A DNA stretch of 64,000 bases from Pseudoalteromonas rubra. Lineage in GTDB: Bacteria; Pseudomonadota; Gammaproteobacteria; Enterobacterales; Alteromonadaceae. This document shows positions 1 to 9,517 of the stretch, piece after piece. Positions within the stretch are counted from its first letter, which is position 1, and each line of letters begins with the position of its first letter. A program made the translations under genes and the position numbers. The stretch is from positions 62,001 through 126,000 of the forward strand of contig NZ_JXYA01000009.1 of assembly GCF_000967655.1 (NCBI RefSeq), read 5' to 3'. The notes beneath the pieces were generated by a model. The model saw only the letters and a list, made by a program, of their open reading frames with translations, was not told where the DNA came from and made no database searches.

Positions 1-1839
1 CATCAGTGTAGGCAAAATGGCCAATGTCAGTGGTACTTTGATTTCCAGTATGGTGCCTACACCCAGTTCAGACTGGATATTAACGGAACCATTAAGCTGG
101 GTGATCTTGGTTTTAACCACGTCCATGCCAACACCCCGGCCTGAGATGTCAGAAATTTGTTCTTTGGTTGAGAAACCAGGTGCGAAGATCAGGTTGTAAG
201 CTTCATTATCCGACAGGCGACTTGCCTGGTCTGAGTCAATAACCCCTTTGCTGATCGCAATCTTTTTCAGTTTCTCAGGGTCCATACCTGCACCATCATC
301 ACGAATGGTCAACAGAATATGGTCGCCTTCTTGCGAAGCGGATAAGGTGACAGTACCGGTTCTGGACTTACCTGCGGCTTCACGCACGTCAGGCATTTCA
401 ATACCATGGTCTACCGAGTTACGCACCAAGTGAACCAAGGGATCGGCCAATGCCTCAACCAGGTTTTTATCCAGATCCGTATCTTCCCCTTCCAATACTA
501 AGCTAATGTCTTTTTTAAGACTGCGCGCTAAGTCACGAACAACCCGAGGGAAACGACCAAAAACTTTCTTGATTGGCTGCATCCGGGTTTTCATTACCGC
601 GCCCTGCAAGTCTGCCGTGACCACATCCAGGTTCGAGATAGCCTTGCCCATAGACTCGCTATTAGAGTTGTTTGCCAGGCTCACTAGTCGGTTACGCACC
701 AACACCAGCTCACCGACCATGTTCATGATCTCATCAAGGCGCTTAGTATCAACGCGAACAGTTGTCTCAGCTTGTGCAGCAGGCTTTTTAGCCGCCGCTT
801 TATCAGCAGCAGGTTTACTCTCGGCTGGCGGCTTAGCCGCCGCTGCAGGCGCAGGTTTGGCAGCTGGTGCACTTGGTGCTTTTGCCGCCGGCGCCGCTGG
901 CTTAGGTTCAGGTTTTGGCGGTGCTTTTGGCGCTTCTTTAGGCGCTGCTACTTCCGCTTCTGTTGACTTTGGCGCTTGCCCCTTACCATGCAACTCATCC
1001 AGCAAAGCTTCAAATTCGTCGTCGTTGATTTCGTCATCATCACCGCCCCCCGATACTGGTGCTTTTTCAGTGGCTGCGGGTGGTGCAGGTGCAGGTGTCG
1101 GTGCAGCAGGTGTTGCACCAAATTGTCCAACCCCGTGTAACTCGTCTAACAAACTGTCAAATTCGTCGTCGGTAATATCGCCGTCATCACTGCTCGCTGG
1201 CGCGGATGTGGCTTTAGGTGCAGCGGGTGTGTCTGAAGCTACTGACGGGGCATTGCCAGAGCCGTGTAACTCATCCAGTAAGCTTTCGAATTCTTCTTCT
1301 GAAATTTCATCTATGCTGTCTGAGCTTTCGCCATCGGCACCATCGACGGGGTCCGATGGTGCATCGAACAGCACATCATCTGCACTGGGCGTTGCAACAA
1401 CCGGTTCAGGCTCTGTGGCAGCAGGAGCTGCAATTTCTTCGTCTGCTGATTGTGGTTGGCTAAGCTGGTGTAATACTTCCAGCAGGTGAGGATCTGCGGG
1501 CTCTGGTTGCTCTCTATTTTGAATACATGAGAACATTTCATTGATGGTGTCGAGTGACTGTAAAATCACGTCCATCAACTCTGCTGTTACCTGACGTTGG
1601 CCCTGACGCAACACATCGAACACGTTTTCCGCACCGTGACAAGCATCCACCAGTTCCGTCATACTCAGGAAGCCTGCGCCCCCCTTAACAGTATGGAAAC
1701 CACGGAAAATCGCGTTCAACAGCTCTTTGTCTTCCGGATTATTTTCTAGTTCGACAAGCTGCTCAGATAACTGTTCGAGTATTTCCCCAGCTTCAACAAG
1801 AAAGTCTTGTAAGATATCTTCATCGACTTCAAAGCTCAT
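1..1839 (-). CDS. cheA: Chemotaxis histidine kinase CheA (3' end beyond window)
   Basis: Autophosphorylating kinase that passes phosphate to CheY in the polar chemosensory array. The reading frame stays open for 613 codons from the ATG at 1839 to the left edge, so the C-terminal part of the CheW-like P5 domain is missing. P1 (residues 1 to about 105) has the phosphorylation His49 in FHTVKGGAGF. P3 and the ATP-binding P4 follow at about residues 370-610, with DPLVHLVRNSVDHGIE (N box) and GRGVGMDVV visible. The stretch between P1 and P3 (about residues 105-365) is Ala/Pro-rich with no obvious folded P2. Instead it holds three copies of an acidic motif ending in LLDELHG (Gly193, Gly236, Gly285). 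Last visible gene of the flhA-flhF-flhG-fliA-cheYZ run; 15 bp separate it from cheZ. Confidence 0.97.
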   Translation of the reverse strand, partial: MSFEVDEDILQDFLVEAGEILEQLSEQLVELENNPEDKELLNAIFRGFHTVKGGAGFLSMTELVDACHGAENVFDVLRQGQRQVTAELMDVILQSLDTINEMFSCIQNREQPEPADPHLLEVLHQLSQPQSADEEIAAPAATEPEPVVATPSADDVLFDAPSDPVDGADGESSDSIDEISEEEFESLLDELHGSGNAPSVASDTPAAPKATSAPASSDDGDITDDEFDSLLDELHGVGQFGATPAAPTPAPAPPAATEKAPVSGGGDDDEINDDEFEALLDELHGKGQAPKSTEAEVAAPKEAPKAPPKPEPKPAAPAAKAPSAPAAKPAPAAAAKPPAESKPAADKAAAKKPAAQAETTVRVDTKRLDEIMNMVGELVLVRNRLVSLANNSNSESMGKAISNLDVVTADLQGAVMKTRMQPIKKVFGRFPRVVRDLARSLKKDISLVLEGEDTDLDKNLVEALADPLVHLVRNSVDHGIEMPDVREAAGKSRTGTVTLSASQEGDHILLTIRDDGAGMDPEKLKKIAISKGVIDSDQASRLSDNEAYNLIFAPGFSTKEQISDISGRGVGMDVVKTKITQLNGSVNIQSELGVGTILEIKVPLTLAILPTLM

Positions 1840-1854
1840 TCGCATACTCTCCTA

Positions 1855-2625
1855 TTAGAAGCCCAAACTCGACAACAGGTCATCAACTTCGTCCTGCCCG
1901 GATACGACATCATCTCGAGACTCAGCGTCCATAATTGGACCCTCAGGACCTGATAACTCATCAGCAACGGGGGTGGCTTTAGTTTGTGACTGCGGCTGGG
2001 CTGCAGTTTGTTGACTTTCTTCAGCGCTACCAAATACAGTCAACAAGTGAATTAGGCTGTCTTCAACTTCACGAACCAGCTCAATGACACGCCGGATCAC
2101 CTGTCCGGTTAAATCCTGATAATCCTGCGCCATCAAAACATTGGTCATCAGATTCTGTAATTCATCTGTACGGCCTTTTGACGACTGCATAAAACTGTCA
2201 AGATCGTGACACAAAGACTTGAACTCTCCGAGCTGGATATCCCGGCTCATCAGTCTGTCCCAGGTGGGCTTGATTTCAGAGAGTTGGTCGGCAAGTTCTT
2301 GGGCTAAGGGAAGACTCGCTTCTACGGCATCCATGGTTTTATTGGCAGCGCTTTCGGTCATTTCCATGACGTAATTGAGGCGCTGCTTGGCATCTGGAAT
2401 GGCTTCTGTCGTGAGATCTGCTAAGCGCGTATCCAACTCAAAGTTCTTCAATGATTCATGAAGTTGTCGAGTCAGCTTACCGACTTCAGCAAAAAGCTCT
2501 GATTGTTCTTTATTAGTGGCCTCAATTAATATCTCATCAGCCTTTTCCTGCTCACCTTGTTCTAGGTATTCAACGAGCAGTTTAGCCTGTTCCAGAGTTA
2601 TCTGTGGCACAGAAGATGTTGACAT
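1855..2625 (-). CDS. cheZ: CheY-P phosphatase CheZ
   Basis: Removes phosphate from CheY-P and so sets the flagellar switching rate. The 256-residue protein is mostly helical, as expected for the CheZ four-helix bundle. The conserved active-site block AQDYQDLTGQVIRRVIEL is present, with catalytic-type Asp171 and Gln175. An acidic, disordered linker leads to the C-terminal CheY-binding peptide DDLLSSLGF. Lies 19 bp downstream of cheY and 15 bp upstream of cheA in one transcription unit. CheZ is known mainly from beta- and gammaproteobacteria, which fits the assignment. Confidence 0.97.
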   Translation of the reverse strand: MSTSSVPQITLEQAKLLVEYLEQGEQEKADEILIEATNKEQSELFAEVGKLTRQLHESLKNFELDTRLADLTTEAIPDAKQRLNYVMEMTESAANKTMDAVEASLPLAQELADQLSEIKPTWDRLMSRDIQLGEFKSLCHDLDSFMQSSKGRTDELQNLMTNVLMAQDYQDLTGQVIRRVIELVREVEDSLIHLLTVFGSAEESQQTAAQPQSQTKATPVADELSGPEGPIMDAESRDDVVSGQDEVDDLLSSLGF

Positions 2626-2644
2626 AAGCCTACCCTTATCAATA

Positions 2645-3028
2645 CTAGCCTAAACGCTCGAACACTTTTTCTAGCTTGGTTTTCAGGGTTCCTGCCGTAA
2701 ACGGTTTAACGATATAACCATTAACTCCAGCCTGGGCAGCAGCAACGATTTGTTCTTTTTTCGCTTCCGCTGTTACCATGAGTACTGGGATGTGTTTAAG
2801 CTTGTCGTCAGCACGAATTGCGCGTAACAAATCGATACCTTGCATGCCGGGCATATTCCAGTCAGTTACGACAAAGTCGAATTCCTGATTTTGCAACATT
2901 GGAAGTGCCGTACTGCCATCATCAGCCTCTTGAACATTGGTAAAGCCTAAGTCTCTTAGCAGGTTTTTGATTATTCTTCTCATCGTAGAAAAATCATCAA
3001 CCACGAGAATTTTCATGTTCTTATCCAA
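2645..3028 (-). CDS. cheY: Chemotaxis response regulator CheY
   Basis: Single receiver domain that binds FliM when phosphorylated and reverses the flagellar motor. The 127-residue length is typical. Signature residues are all present: the acidic pair Asp11-Asp12, phospho-acceptor Asp56 in [10 protein letters not shown], Thr86 in LMVTAEA, and Lys108 in IVKPF. There is no output domain. It sits 43 bp after fliA and 19 bp before cheZ, the usual placement in polar-flagellum gammaproteobacteria. Confidence 0.98.
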   Translation of the reverse strand: MDKNMKILVVDDFSTMRRIIKNLLRDLGFTNVQEADDGSTALPMLQNQEFDFVVTDWNMPGMQGIDLLRAIRADDKLKHIPVLMVTAEAKKEQIVAAAQAGVNGYIVKPFTAGTLKTKLEKVFERLG

Positions 3029-3071
3029 AACTTCCTCCGGTGAGGTTTGAACCTATATTGTAAAACTAACT

Positions 3072-3806
3072 CTAATTGATCCAGTCATTGATCTTCGCTC
3101 TGAGCTTGATCATTGCTTGACCGTGAATCTGACTCACTCGAGATTCGCTGACCTCTAAGATCGCGCCAATCTCTTTTAAATTCATCTCGTCGTTATAGTA
3201 CAAAGACAACACCAAGGCATCTCGCTCAGGTAAAGTCTTGATAGCATTGACTAACGACTCGTTAAAGCGCTCATTTTTAACATTATTGAATGGTTTGTCT
3301 AGCGCAAAATCGTTGCCTGCGGGAGAAATTACGTCTTCGTCGACCCCTAGGTCTTCAATGCCGATAACTTTACTCGCATTGACATCATGTAAAATATGAT
3401 GGTACTCATCTAGCGTAATATCAAGTTTTTCAGCGATTTCAGTATCTTTTGGTTCGCGCCCAAGCTGTGCTTCAAGCTCAGCAATGGCTTCTGCAACCAT
3501 CCGGCCGTTTTTGTGCACTGAGCGGGGAGCCCAGTCGCCACGGCGGATCTCGTCAATCATTGCACCGCGAATTCGAATACCGGCAAAGGTTTCGAAGCTT
3601 GCGCCTTTACTGGCGTCAAAATTTTTGCACGCTTCGATGAGTCCAATCATACCCGACTGGACTAAATCATCTAACTGAACGCTGGCTGGTAACCTCGCTA
3701 ATAAATGACAGGCCACCTTTTTTACCAAAGGCGTATGACGCTCTACCACCTTACTCAGGTGGTCCGTCGTTTTATATCCCGCCATGCGGTTGACCGGTGA
3801 AGCCAT
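3072..3806 (-). CDS. fliA: Flagellar sigma factor FliA (sigma28)
   Basis: Directs RNA polymerase to late flagellar promoters (consensus TAAA-N15-GCCGATAA), including two flagellin promoters in this window. The 244-residue length is standard. Region 2 is recognisable (DDLVQSGMIGLIEACKNFD, then FETFAGIRIRGAMIDEIRRGDWAPRS) and so is region 4 (LPERDALVLSLYYNDEMNLKEIGAILEVSESRVSQIH). It starts 2 bp downstream of the flhG stop, so it is probably translationally coupled. The anti-sigma factor FlgM is not encoded in the window. Confidence 0.98.
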   Translation of the reverse strand: MASPVNRMAGYKTTDHLSKVVERHTPLVKKVACHLLARLPASVQLDDLVQSGMIGLIEACKNFDASKGASFETFAGIRIRGAMIDEIRRGDWAPRSVHKNGRMVAEAIAELEAQLGREPKDTEIAEKLDITLDEYHHILHDVNASKVIGIEDLGVDEDVISPAGNDFALDKPFNNVKNERFNESLVNAIKTLPERDALVLSLYYNDEMNLKEIGAILEVSESRVSQIHGQAMIKLRAKINDWIN

Positions 3807-3808
3807 CG

Positions 3809-4669
3809 TTAACCGTTTACCAGTTGCTCAATAAAGAATTCCAAATGACCTGAAGGTTGGTGGGGAATGGGCCACTTGACAGCTTTGCTGGCCAGGCCTC
3901 TGAACGCCACGGCAGCAGGTGAATTAGGGAAGAGCTCTACGATGGTTTTTTGACGACGCGATGACTTGCGCATATTTTCATCAAACGGGATCGTAGCAAC
4001 CAACTCCAAAGCAACATCTAAAAATCGGTCGGTCACTTTGGACAGCTTGGCAAACAACTCTTGTCCTTCACGTAGACTGCGCACCATATTGGCGACAATC
4101 TTGAATTTGTATACACCGTGTTCGCGGCTAAGCACTTTGATCAGCGCGTAAGCATCCGTGATGGAGGTTGGCTCGTCGCACACTACAACCAAGACATCCT
4201 GGGCAGCACGAGAGAAGCTCAAAACCATATCAGAAATACCAGCCGCAGTATCGACGATTAAGATGTCAAATTCGCTACTCAATTCGCTAAACGCACGGAT
4301 TAATCCAGCGTGCTCTGCAGGCGTTAATTCAACCATACTCTGCGACCCTGAGGTTGCAGGTACGATGCGGATCCCAGCCGGGCCCTCTACAAGAATTTCG
4401 TCTAGTTCACATTCACCAGACAAAACATGCGATAAATTTTTCTCTACTCTTAAACCCAGCATAACGTCACAGTTAGCCAGACCTAAGTCAGCATCAAGCA
4501 CCAAGACCCGATTACCCTGCTGTCCTAACGCAATGGCAGTGTTAAGGGATACATTGGTTTTACCTACTCCACCTTTACCACCAGTCACTGCGATTACTTT
4601 TACACTGTGGTTATTTTTCTGGTTCATTCTCCGCAGGCCACTTGCTTGATCTAAAACTGTATTAATCAT
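3809..4669 (-). CDS. flhG: Flagellar number regulator FlhG (FleN), MinD-like ATPase
   Basis: ParA/MinD-type ATPase that limits polar flagellum number by stimulating the FlhF GTPase and, in relatives, by restraining the FleQ/FlrA activator. The N-terminus carries the FlhF-activating DQAxxLR helix (DQASGLR, residues 7-13). The deviant Walker A GGKGGVGKT spans residues 30-38, and switch elements DADLGLANCD and IVDTAAG follow. Length 286 residues. The ATG overlaps the 3' end of flhF by 8 bp, which points to coupled translation of the two antagonists. Confidence 0.97.
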   Translation of the reverse strand: MINTVLDQASGLRRMNQKNNHSVKVIAVTGGKGGVGKTNVSLNTAIALGQQGNRVLVLDADLGLANCDVMLGLRVEKNLSHVLSGECELDEILVEGPAGIRIVPATSGSQSMVELTPAEHAGLIRAFSELSSEFDILIVDTAAGISDMVLSFSRAAQDVLVVVCDEPTSITDAYALIKVLSREHGVYKFKIVANMVRSLREGQELFAKLSKVTDRFLDVALELVATIPFDENMRKSSRRQKTIVELFPNSPAAVAFRGLASKAVKWPIPHQPSGHLEFFIEQLVNG

Positions 4670-6188
4670 ACATTCCTACTGTCTGGGACGCCACTGGTAC
4701 ACGTCGCGAATGTTGTGCTTTTGTTCTCTTTAAATACAATTGCTCAGCCTTTTTGACTAACTTCTGAGCGTTTGCCACGCGAATGTCTTCAGGCACTCGC
4801 TGACCATTGGTAAGATACCCTATTGGCAGACGATTTTGAATCGCTATGCTAATTATCTCACCTAAACTTAGACTTTCATCAAGTTTTGTAAAAATACAAC
4901 CACTTAAATTGACTTTTTTGAAGTGATTGACGGTTTCTTGCAGTACATGCATTTGTGCAGTCGCACTTAATACCAGGTAGCTGCGAATGTCAACACGGCT
5001 GCTACGCATCAGCGTGTTTAATTGCTCTGTCAGGCGTAAATCACGCTGACTCATACCTGCCGTGTCTATTAATATTAGACGCTTATTACGTAAATGATAA
5101 AGAACCTCAGCAAGTTCATTGGCATCTTTTACCTGCTTGACAGGACAACCGATGATCCGACCATAGGTTGCCAGTTGTTCATAAGCGCCGATACGGTAGG
5201 TATCTGTGGTGATCAGGGCGACATTATCGGCACCATATTTTTGTGCACCCAGCGCTGCCAATTTTGCAACTGTGGTGGTTTTGCCAACACCTGTAGGTCC
5301 GACCATGGCATACACACCACCCTGGCGCAGAATATCGTTGTTAGTTGTGTGCATTTGATTAACAACCATATTAAGTAGCGCATTCCAGGCTTCTTTACGA
5401 GACACGTCATCAGGGATAAAGCAAGCCATTTGCTCAGCCACTTCAGCACCAATCCCCATGCCTTTAAGGCGGTCAACCAGACAAGCACGAGTCGGGTCAC
5501 GACGCGCCATTTCCTGATTCATCAGCCCTGATAGCTGGAATTCAAGTAACTGACGAATTGCATTCATCTCATCGCGCATGGAAGACATTTCATCTTCGCT
5601 GACTTTTTTCTGCGCGGCTGGCTCGTCACCGAAGCCCTGTTCCAGATCGTCACCAAACTCCCAGGAAGACGCTGTATCGCGGCCGTCAAAATCATGACTT
5701 TGGGTCTCAAAACGAGGCTGACGAGCGCTCTGAGGTGCCTCTTTAGCTGGCGCTTCATGGCGCTGCTGCGCGCCAAACATATCATCGGTATTAATACCAG
5801 ATTGAGAAAACATTGAAGCAAGCTCGGGCGACTTAGGACGAGGGGCTTGACGCTCCAGCAAGGCTTCCAGGCTGTCAGCAACCTGAGCCTGCTTTTGCGG
5901 CTCTGCGCGACGCGGCTGAGGACGGACCATTCTTGCAGGCTGGCTGTAACCAGATTGCGCGCTTTGCTGCGGCGCAGCCTGACGAGGCGCGGCTTGAGGC
6001 GCAACTTGTTGAGGAGCGGGCTGCGCGGCCTGAGGTGCCGGTGTGCGGTCATTATCCACAGCTGCAACGATCTCTACACCGTCAGCCAGCTTCTTGTTCG
6101 ACATGATTACCGCATCAGCACCCAGCTCTTCTTTCACTTCTTTCAAAGCCGTACGCATATCTTTTGCAAAAAAACGTTTAATTTTCAT
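4662..6188 (-). CDS. flhF: Flagellar biosynthesis SRP-type GTPase FlhF
   Basis: SRP-family GTPase that recruits early flagellar components to the cell pole. The 508-residue protein has a basic N-terminal B domain starting MKIKRFFAKDMR, a long Gln/Ala/Pro-rich linker (about residues 55-210), then N and G domains. The G domain shows GPTGVGKTTT (G1, near residue 300), DTYRIGAYEQL, LIDTAGMSQRD (G3) and TKLDES (G4). It starts 20 bp after flhA and overlaps flhG. Its presence with flhG supports polar rather than peritrichous flagella. Confidence 0.97.
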   Translation of the reverse strand: MKIKRFFAKDMRTALKEVKEELGADAVIMSNKKLADGVEIVAAVDNDRTPAPQAAQPAPQQVAPQAAPRQAAPQQSAQSGYSQPARMVRPQPRRAEPQKQAQVADSLEALLERQAPRPKSPELASMFSQSGINTDDMFGAQQRHEAPAKEAPQSARQPRFETQSHDFDGRDTASSWEFGDDLEQGFGDEPAAQKKVSEDEMSSMRDEMNAIRQLLEFQLSGLMNQEMARRDPTRACLVDRLKGMGIGAEVAEQMACFIPDDVSRKEAWNALLNMVVNQMHTTNNDILRQGGVYAMVGPTGVGKTTTVAKLAALGAQKYGADNVALITTDTYRIGAYEQLATYGRIIGCPVKQVKDANELAEVLYHLRNKRLILIDTAGMSQRDLRLTEQLNTLMRSSRVDIRSYLVLSATAQMHVLQETVNHFKKVNLSGCIFTKLDESLSLGEIISIAIQNRLPIGYLTNGQRVPEDIRVANAQKLVKKAEQLYLKRTKAQHSRRVPVASQTVGMYD

Positions 6189-6208
6189 GGTCAGCCCCTT
6201 TTAGTCCT

Positions 6209-8305
6209 CTACTGTCCAACTGAGCTCACTATCTTAATTTGTCTCTCATCCGGTACTTCCTGATACGACATCACTCTGAGTCCCGGGATGGTGTGTTTTA
6301 CAAATCGTGACAGCACACTTCTTAACATACCTGAGGTTAATAAGATGGACGGCTCGCCGAGCATTTCTTGCGTTTGATGGGCTTCTCTTAGTGAACCTTG
6401 AAGCCGCTCTGCAAGGCCTGGCTCTATGCCTGCCCCCTCATCACCTGCGTTCTGAAGTGATTTATGCAACATCTGTTCCAACTCAGGCGCCAATGTTATG
6501 ACAGGGATTTCTTCAGCCCCACCAACCGCATCCTGAACAATCAATCGGCGTAGTGAAATACGTACCGCAGCCGTTAATACATCCGGGTCCTGACTGCGTG
6601 GCCCGTACTCAACCAGAGTCTGAACAATAGAGCGCATATCACGAATTGCCACGCCCTCGTTAAGCAAGTTTTGCAGTACTTTTACAATAGTTGTCAGAGG
6701 TAATACATCAGGGACCAAGCCTTCGACCAGGCGAGGGTGACTCTTGGCCAGCATATCTAGCAGGTTCTGAACTTCTTCATGGCCAAGCAGTAAAGACGCA
6801 TTGTTAGTCAATAACTGACTGATATGTGTCGCCACAACCGTCGCCGCATCGACCACGGTGTACCCCAGAGAATGTGCTTCGTCTTTTTGTTCAGGTTTGA
6901 TCCAAACCGCTTCCAGACCAAATGCAGGATCTTTAGTCGCAACCCCGTTGATTGGGCCAAATACCTGGCCCGGATTGATAGCCAGCTCATCACCGTGCTT
7001 CAGCTCACCATCACCGGATCCCACTCCCATCAGGGTAATGCGATAGGCATTCGGGTCTAATTCGAGGTTATCGCGAATATGCACAGGTGGCACCAGAAAA
7101 CCCAGCTCCTGTGACAACTTCTTACGCACCCCTTTAATGCGATTCAACAGCTCGCCGCCTTGTGACTGATCAACCAGCGGGATAAGGCGGTAGCCTACTT
7201 CCAGACCAATCACATCCACCGGCTGTACATCATCCCAGCCAAGCTCTTTTTGTTCCTGCTGCTGAGAAGCGACTGCGCCGCCTTTTGATTCCTCTGCTTT
7301 TTCTTCTTCGGCCTTAAGCTTCTGCTGGTGTTGGTAGTAAGCCAAAAAGCCAATGAGTCCGCCCAGGCCCAGGAAAGCAACATGTGGCATGCCAGGCACA
7401 AGCCCCATCACAATCAGAATCCCGGCTGCAATAGACAAGGACTTCTCATTGCCCAGTTGCTGGGTCATCTGCTCGCCCATATTGTGCGATTCGTTCTGAC
7501 GAGTTACAACAATCGCCGTACCGATAGAAAGTAGCAGTGACGGCAGCTGAGCAACCAGACCATCACCAATAGTCAGTAAGGTATACACCTCCATCGCTCT
7601 GCCAAAAGTCAGGTCGTGCTGTACCATACCGACAAACAGGCCGCCAATGATGTTAATTACCAGAATAACAATCCCCGCTATCGCATCCCCTTTTACGAAT
7701 TTACTGGCACCATCCATTGAACCGTAGAAATCAGCTTCACGGGTGACTTCTTCACGTCTTGCTCTGGCTTCGTCAGCCGAGATGAAACCGGCATTTAAGT
7801 CTGCGTCAATCGCCATTTGTTTACCTGGCATCGCGTCCAGGGTAAAACGGGCTGATACTTCGGAGATACGGCCGGCACCTTTGGTGATAACCACAAAGTT
7901 AATGATGATGAGGATCAGGAAGACGACCAGACCAACCGCGTAGTTACCGCCAATTACAACGGAACCAAACGCTTCGATCACTTTACCGGCTGCGTCTCCG
8001 CCGTTATGACCTTCCAGCAGCACCACCCGGGTACTGGCAACATTCAGTGCCAATCGTAGGATTGTCGCTATCAGCAAAACTGAAGGGAACATGCCAAATT
8101 CAAGCGGCTTCATGGTGTAAACCGTCACTAGCAGTACAACCAATGCCAGGGCAATATTGAATGAGAACAAGATATCAAGCAAGAAAGGGGGCATAGGTAA
8201 TACCACCATGCCCAATGCCGCCAACACCAGCACTGGGGTACCAATGCCTTTGGCGTACTCTTTTTTATCTCGATTAACCTGCTGTAAAACCGCTTTAAAA
8301 TCCAT
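6209..8305 (-). CDS. flhA: Flagellar type III export gate protein FlhA
   Basis: Large membrane component of the flagellar export gate; its cytoplasmic domain docks substrates and chaperones. The 698 residues divide into about eight N-terminal membrane segments (residues 20-330) and a soluble C-terminal domain. The conserved FHIPEP-type region appears as DAMPGKQMAIDADLNAG with the adjoining ARARREEV loop. It is the first gene of an operon with its own RpoN promoter at 8344-8359, about 40 bp upstream of the ATG. That matches the class II flhA operon known in Vibrio cholerae. Confidence 0.98.
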   Translation of the reverse strand: MDFKAVLQQVNRDKKEYAKGIGTPVLVLAALGMVVLPMPPFLLDILFSFNIALALVVLLVTVYTMKPLEFGMFPSVLLIATILRLALNVASTRVVLLEGHNGGDAAGKVIEAFGSVVIGGNYAVGLVVFLILIIINFVVITKGAGRISEVSARFTLDAMPGKQMAIDADLNAGFISADEARARREEVTREADFYGSMDGASKFVKGDAIAGIVILVINIIGGLFVGMVQHDLTFGRAMEVYTLLTIGDGLVAQLPSLLLSIGTAIVVTRQNESHNMGEQMTQQLGNEKSLSIAAGILIVMGLVPGMPHVAFLGLGGLIGFLAYYQHQQKLKAEEEKAEESKGGAVASQQQEQKELGWDDVQPVDVIGLEVGYRLIPLVDQSQGGELLNRIKGVRKKLSQELGFLVPPVHIRDNLELDPNAYRITLMGVGSGDGELKHGDELAINPGQVFGPINGVATKDPAFGLEAVWIKPEQKDEAHSLGYTVVDAATVVATHISQLLTNNASLLLGHEEVQNLLDMLAKSHPRLVEGLVPDVLPLTTIVKVLQNLLNEGVAIRDMRSIVQTLVEYGPRSQDPDVLTAAVRISLRRLIVQDAVGGAEEIPVITLAPELEQMLHKSLQNAGDEGAGIEPGLAERLQGSLREAHQTQEMLGEPSILLTSGMLRSVLSRFVKHTIPGLRVMSYQEVPDERQIKIVSSVGQ

Positions 8306-8343
8306 AACTTACAAACCACAAATTATTGACGCAGTTACATTAA

Positions 8344-8359
8344 AGCAAGTTTAATACCA
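8344..8359 (-). promoter_or_regulatory. RpoN (sigma54) promoter of flhA
   Basis: Minus-strand sequence TGGTATTAAACTTGCT has the invariant GG and GC dinucleotides separated by exactly 10 bases and a good TTGCT -12 element. The -24 side deviates from consensus by having T where TGGCA has C. It lies between the flhB stop and the flhA start; the expected start point gives a leader of about 25-30 nt. Confidence 0.7.
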
Positions 8360-8365
8360 ATTAGC

Positions 8366-9496
8366 TTAGTGTTTTAGTTCATCGGGGATCGGCAGGTCTT
8401 TATTCAGGGCAACAGGCCGCTTACCCCGCCCCTTGTTGAACTTTTTCAGCTGGAATACGTAGGCCAGCACTTGCGCCACGGCGGTAAACAGCTGTTGTGG
8501 AATTTGGTCGCCCACCTCAGTGGTGTGGTACAAAGAACGAGTCAGCACAGGCGACTCGACAATCGGGACTTCATTACCTTTGGCAATTTTACGGATCTGC
8601 ATGGCCAGTTCATCAACTCCTTTCGCAATGACCATAGGGGCACCGGCTTTGTCAGTGTCATACTTGAGCGCCACAGAATAGTGAGTGGGGTTGGTTACAA
8701 CCACATCGGCATCAGGTACTTCCTGCATCATACGACGCTGCGACATCTCCCGTTGTGTGCGCCGAATACGCGCTTTGATCTGGGGATCACCTTCGGAGTT
8801 CTTGTACTCGTCCTTTACTTCTTGCAGCGTCATCTTGAGTTGTTTGTGATGATTATAGCTCTGATAGGGTGCGTCAATGGCTGAGATAATGATCATAGTG
8901 CAGCTCAGTGCGAGAAACATCCAGGCAAGAATTTCCAGCGAGTGCAGAATACTGCCAGGGATTTGCTCGATACTCAGGTGTAATATCTCATAGAAGAACA
9001 TCTTGATCAGCAAAATTGCAAACCCGGCCACCAGCACGAATTTAAGGATGGATTTGACCAGCTCTACAGCCGCCTGAGGCCCAAACATACGTTTAATGCC
9101 TTTCATTGGTGACATTTTGCTGGCTTTAGGGGCTGCGGCTTCCCAGCTAAAATTAAACCCGCCTAACAAAGTATTTCCAATGATCCCGGCAACCATGATG
9201 ATCAACACAAACATAGACAGCGGGAAGATGATCTCAGAAAATGCATCACCCCAAACCGAAAACATTTTAGTGGTGTCATAGGTTTCATTGCGATTTAGCG
9301 TAAACATGCGACCCATCATGTTATACAGCCCCTTCGCAATGTCCGCGCCATACAACAGCAATGCCACAGCTGAGAATATGAGCACGAACGTCGTACCCAG
9401 CTCTTTTGACCGCGCAACCTGCCCTTTTTTCTTCGAGTCAGCTATCTTTTTGTCTGTGGGTTCTTCCGTGCGTTCCTGACCAGAATCTTCTGCCAT
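8366..9496 (-). CDS. flhB: Flagellar export switch protein FlhB
   Basis: Membrane protein of the flagellar export apparatus that switches substrate class from hook to filament. The 376 residues comprise four membrane segments (about residues 30-215) and a cytoplasmic domain with the self-cleaving NPTH motif in VVTNPTHYSVALKYD, near residue 266. The N-terminus is charged (EDSGQERTEEPTDKK), as in the family. Last gene of the fliK-L-M-N-O-P-Q-R-flhB run, 21 bp after fliR. Confidence 0.98.
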   Translation of the reverse strand: MAEDSGQERTEEPTDKKIADSKKKGQVARSKELGTTFVLIFSAVALLLYGADIAKGLYNMMGRMFTLNRNETYDTTKMFSVWGDAFSEIIFPLSMFVLIIMVAGIIGNTLLGGFNFSWEAAAPKASKMSPMKGIKRMFGPQAAVELVKSILKFVLVAGFAILLIKMFFYEILHLSIEQIPGSILHSLEILAWMFLALSCTMIIISAIDAPYQSYNHHKQLKMTLQEVKDEYKNSEGDPQIKARIRRTQREMSQRRMMQEVPDADVVVTNPTHYSVALKYDTDKAGAPMVIAKGVDELAMQIRKIAKGNEVPIVESPVLTRSLYHTTEVGDQIPQQLFTAVAQVLAYVFQLKKFNKGRGKRPVALNKDLPIPDELKH

Positions 9497-9517
9497 CTTC
9501 TTGCTCCCGGTACCCGA

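Noticed and set aside
506..1489. Long plus-strand reading frame (327 codons) opposite cheA
   Set aside because: Ala/Ser/Gly-rich shadow of the low-complexity CheA linker; no domain and no ribosome site, while the cheA frame is clearly real.
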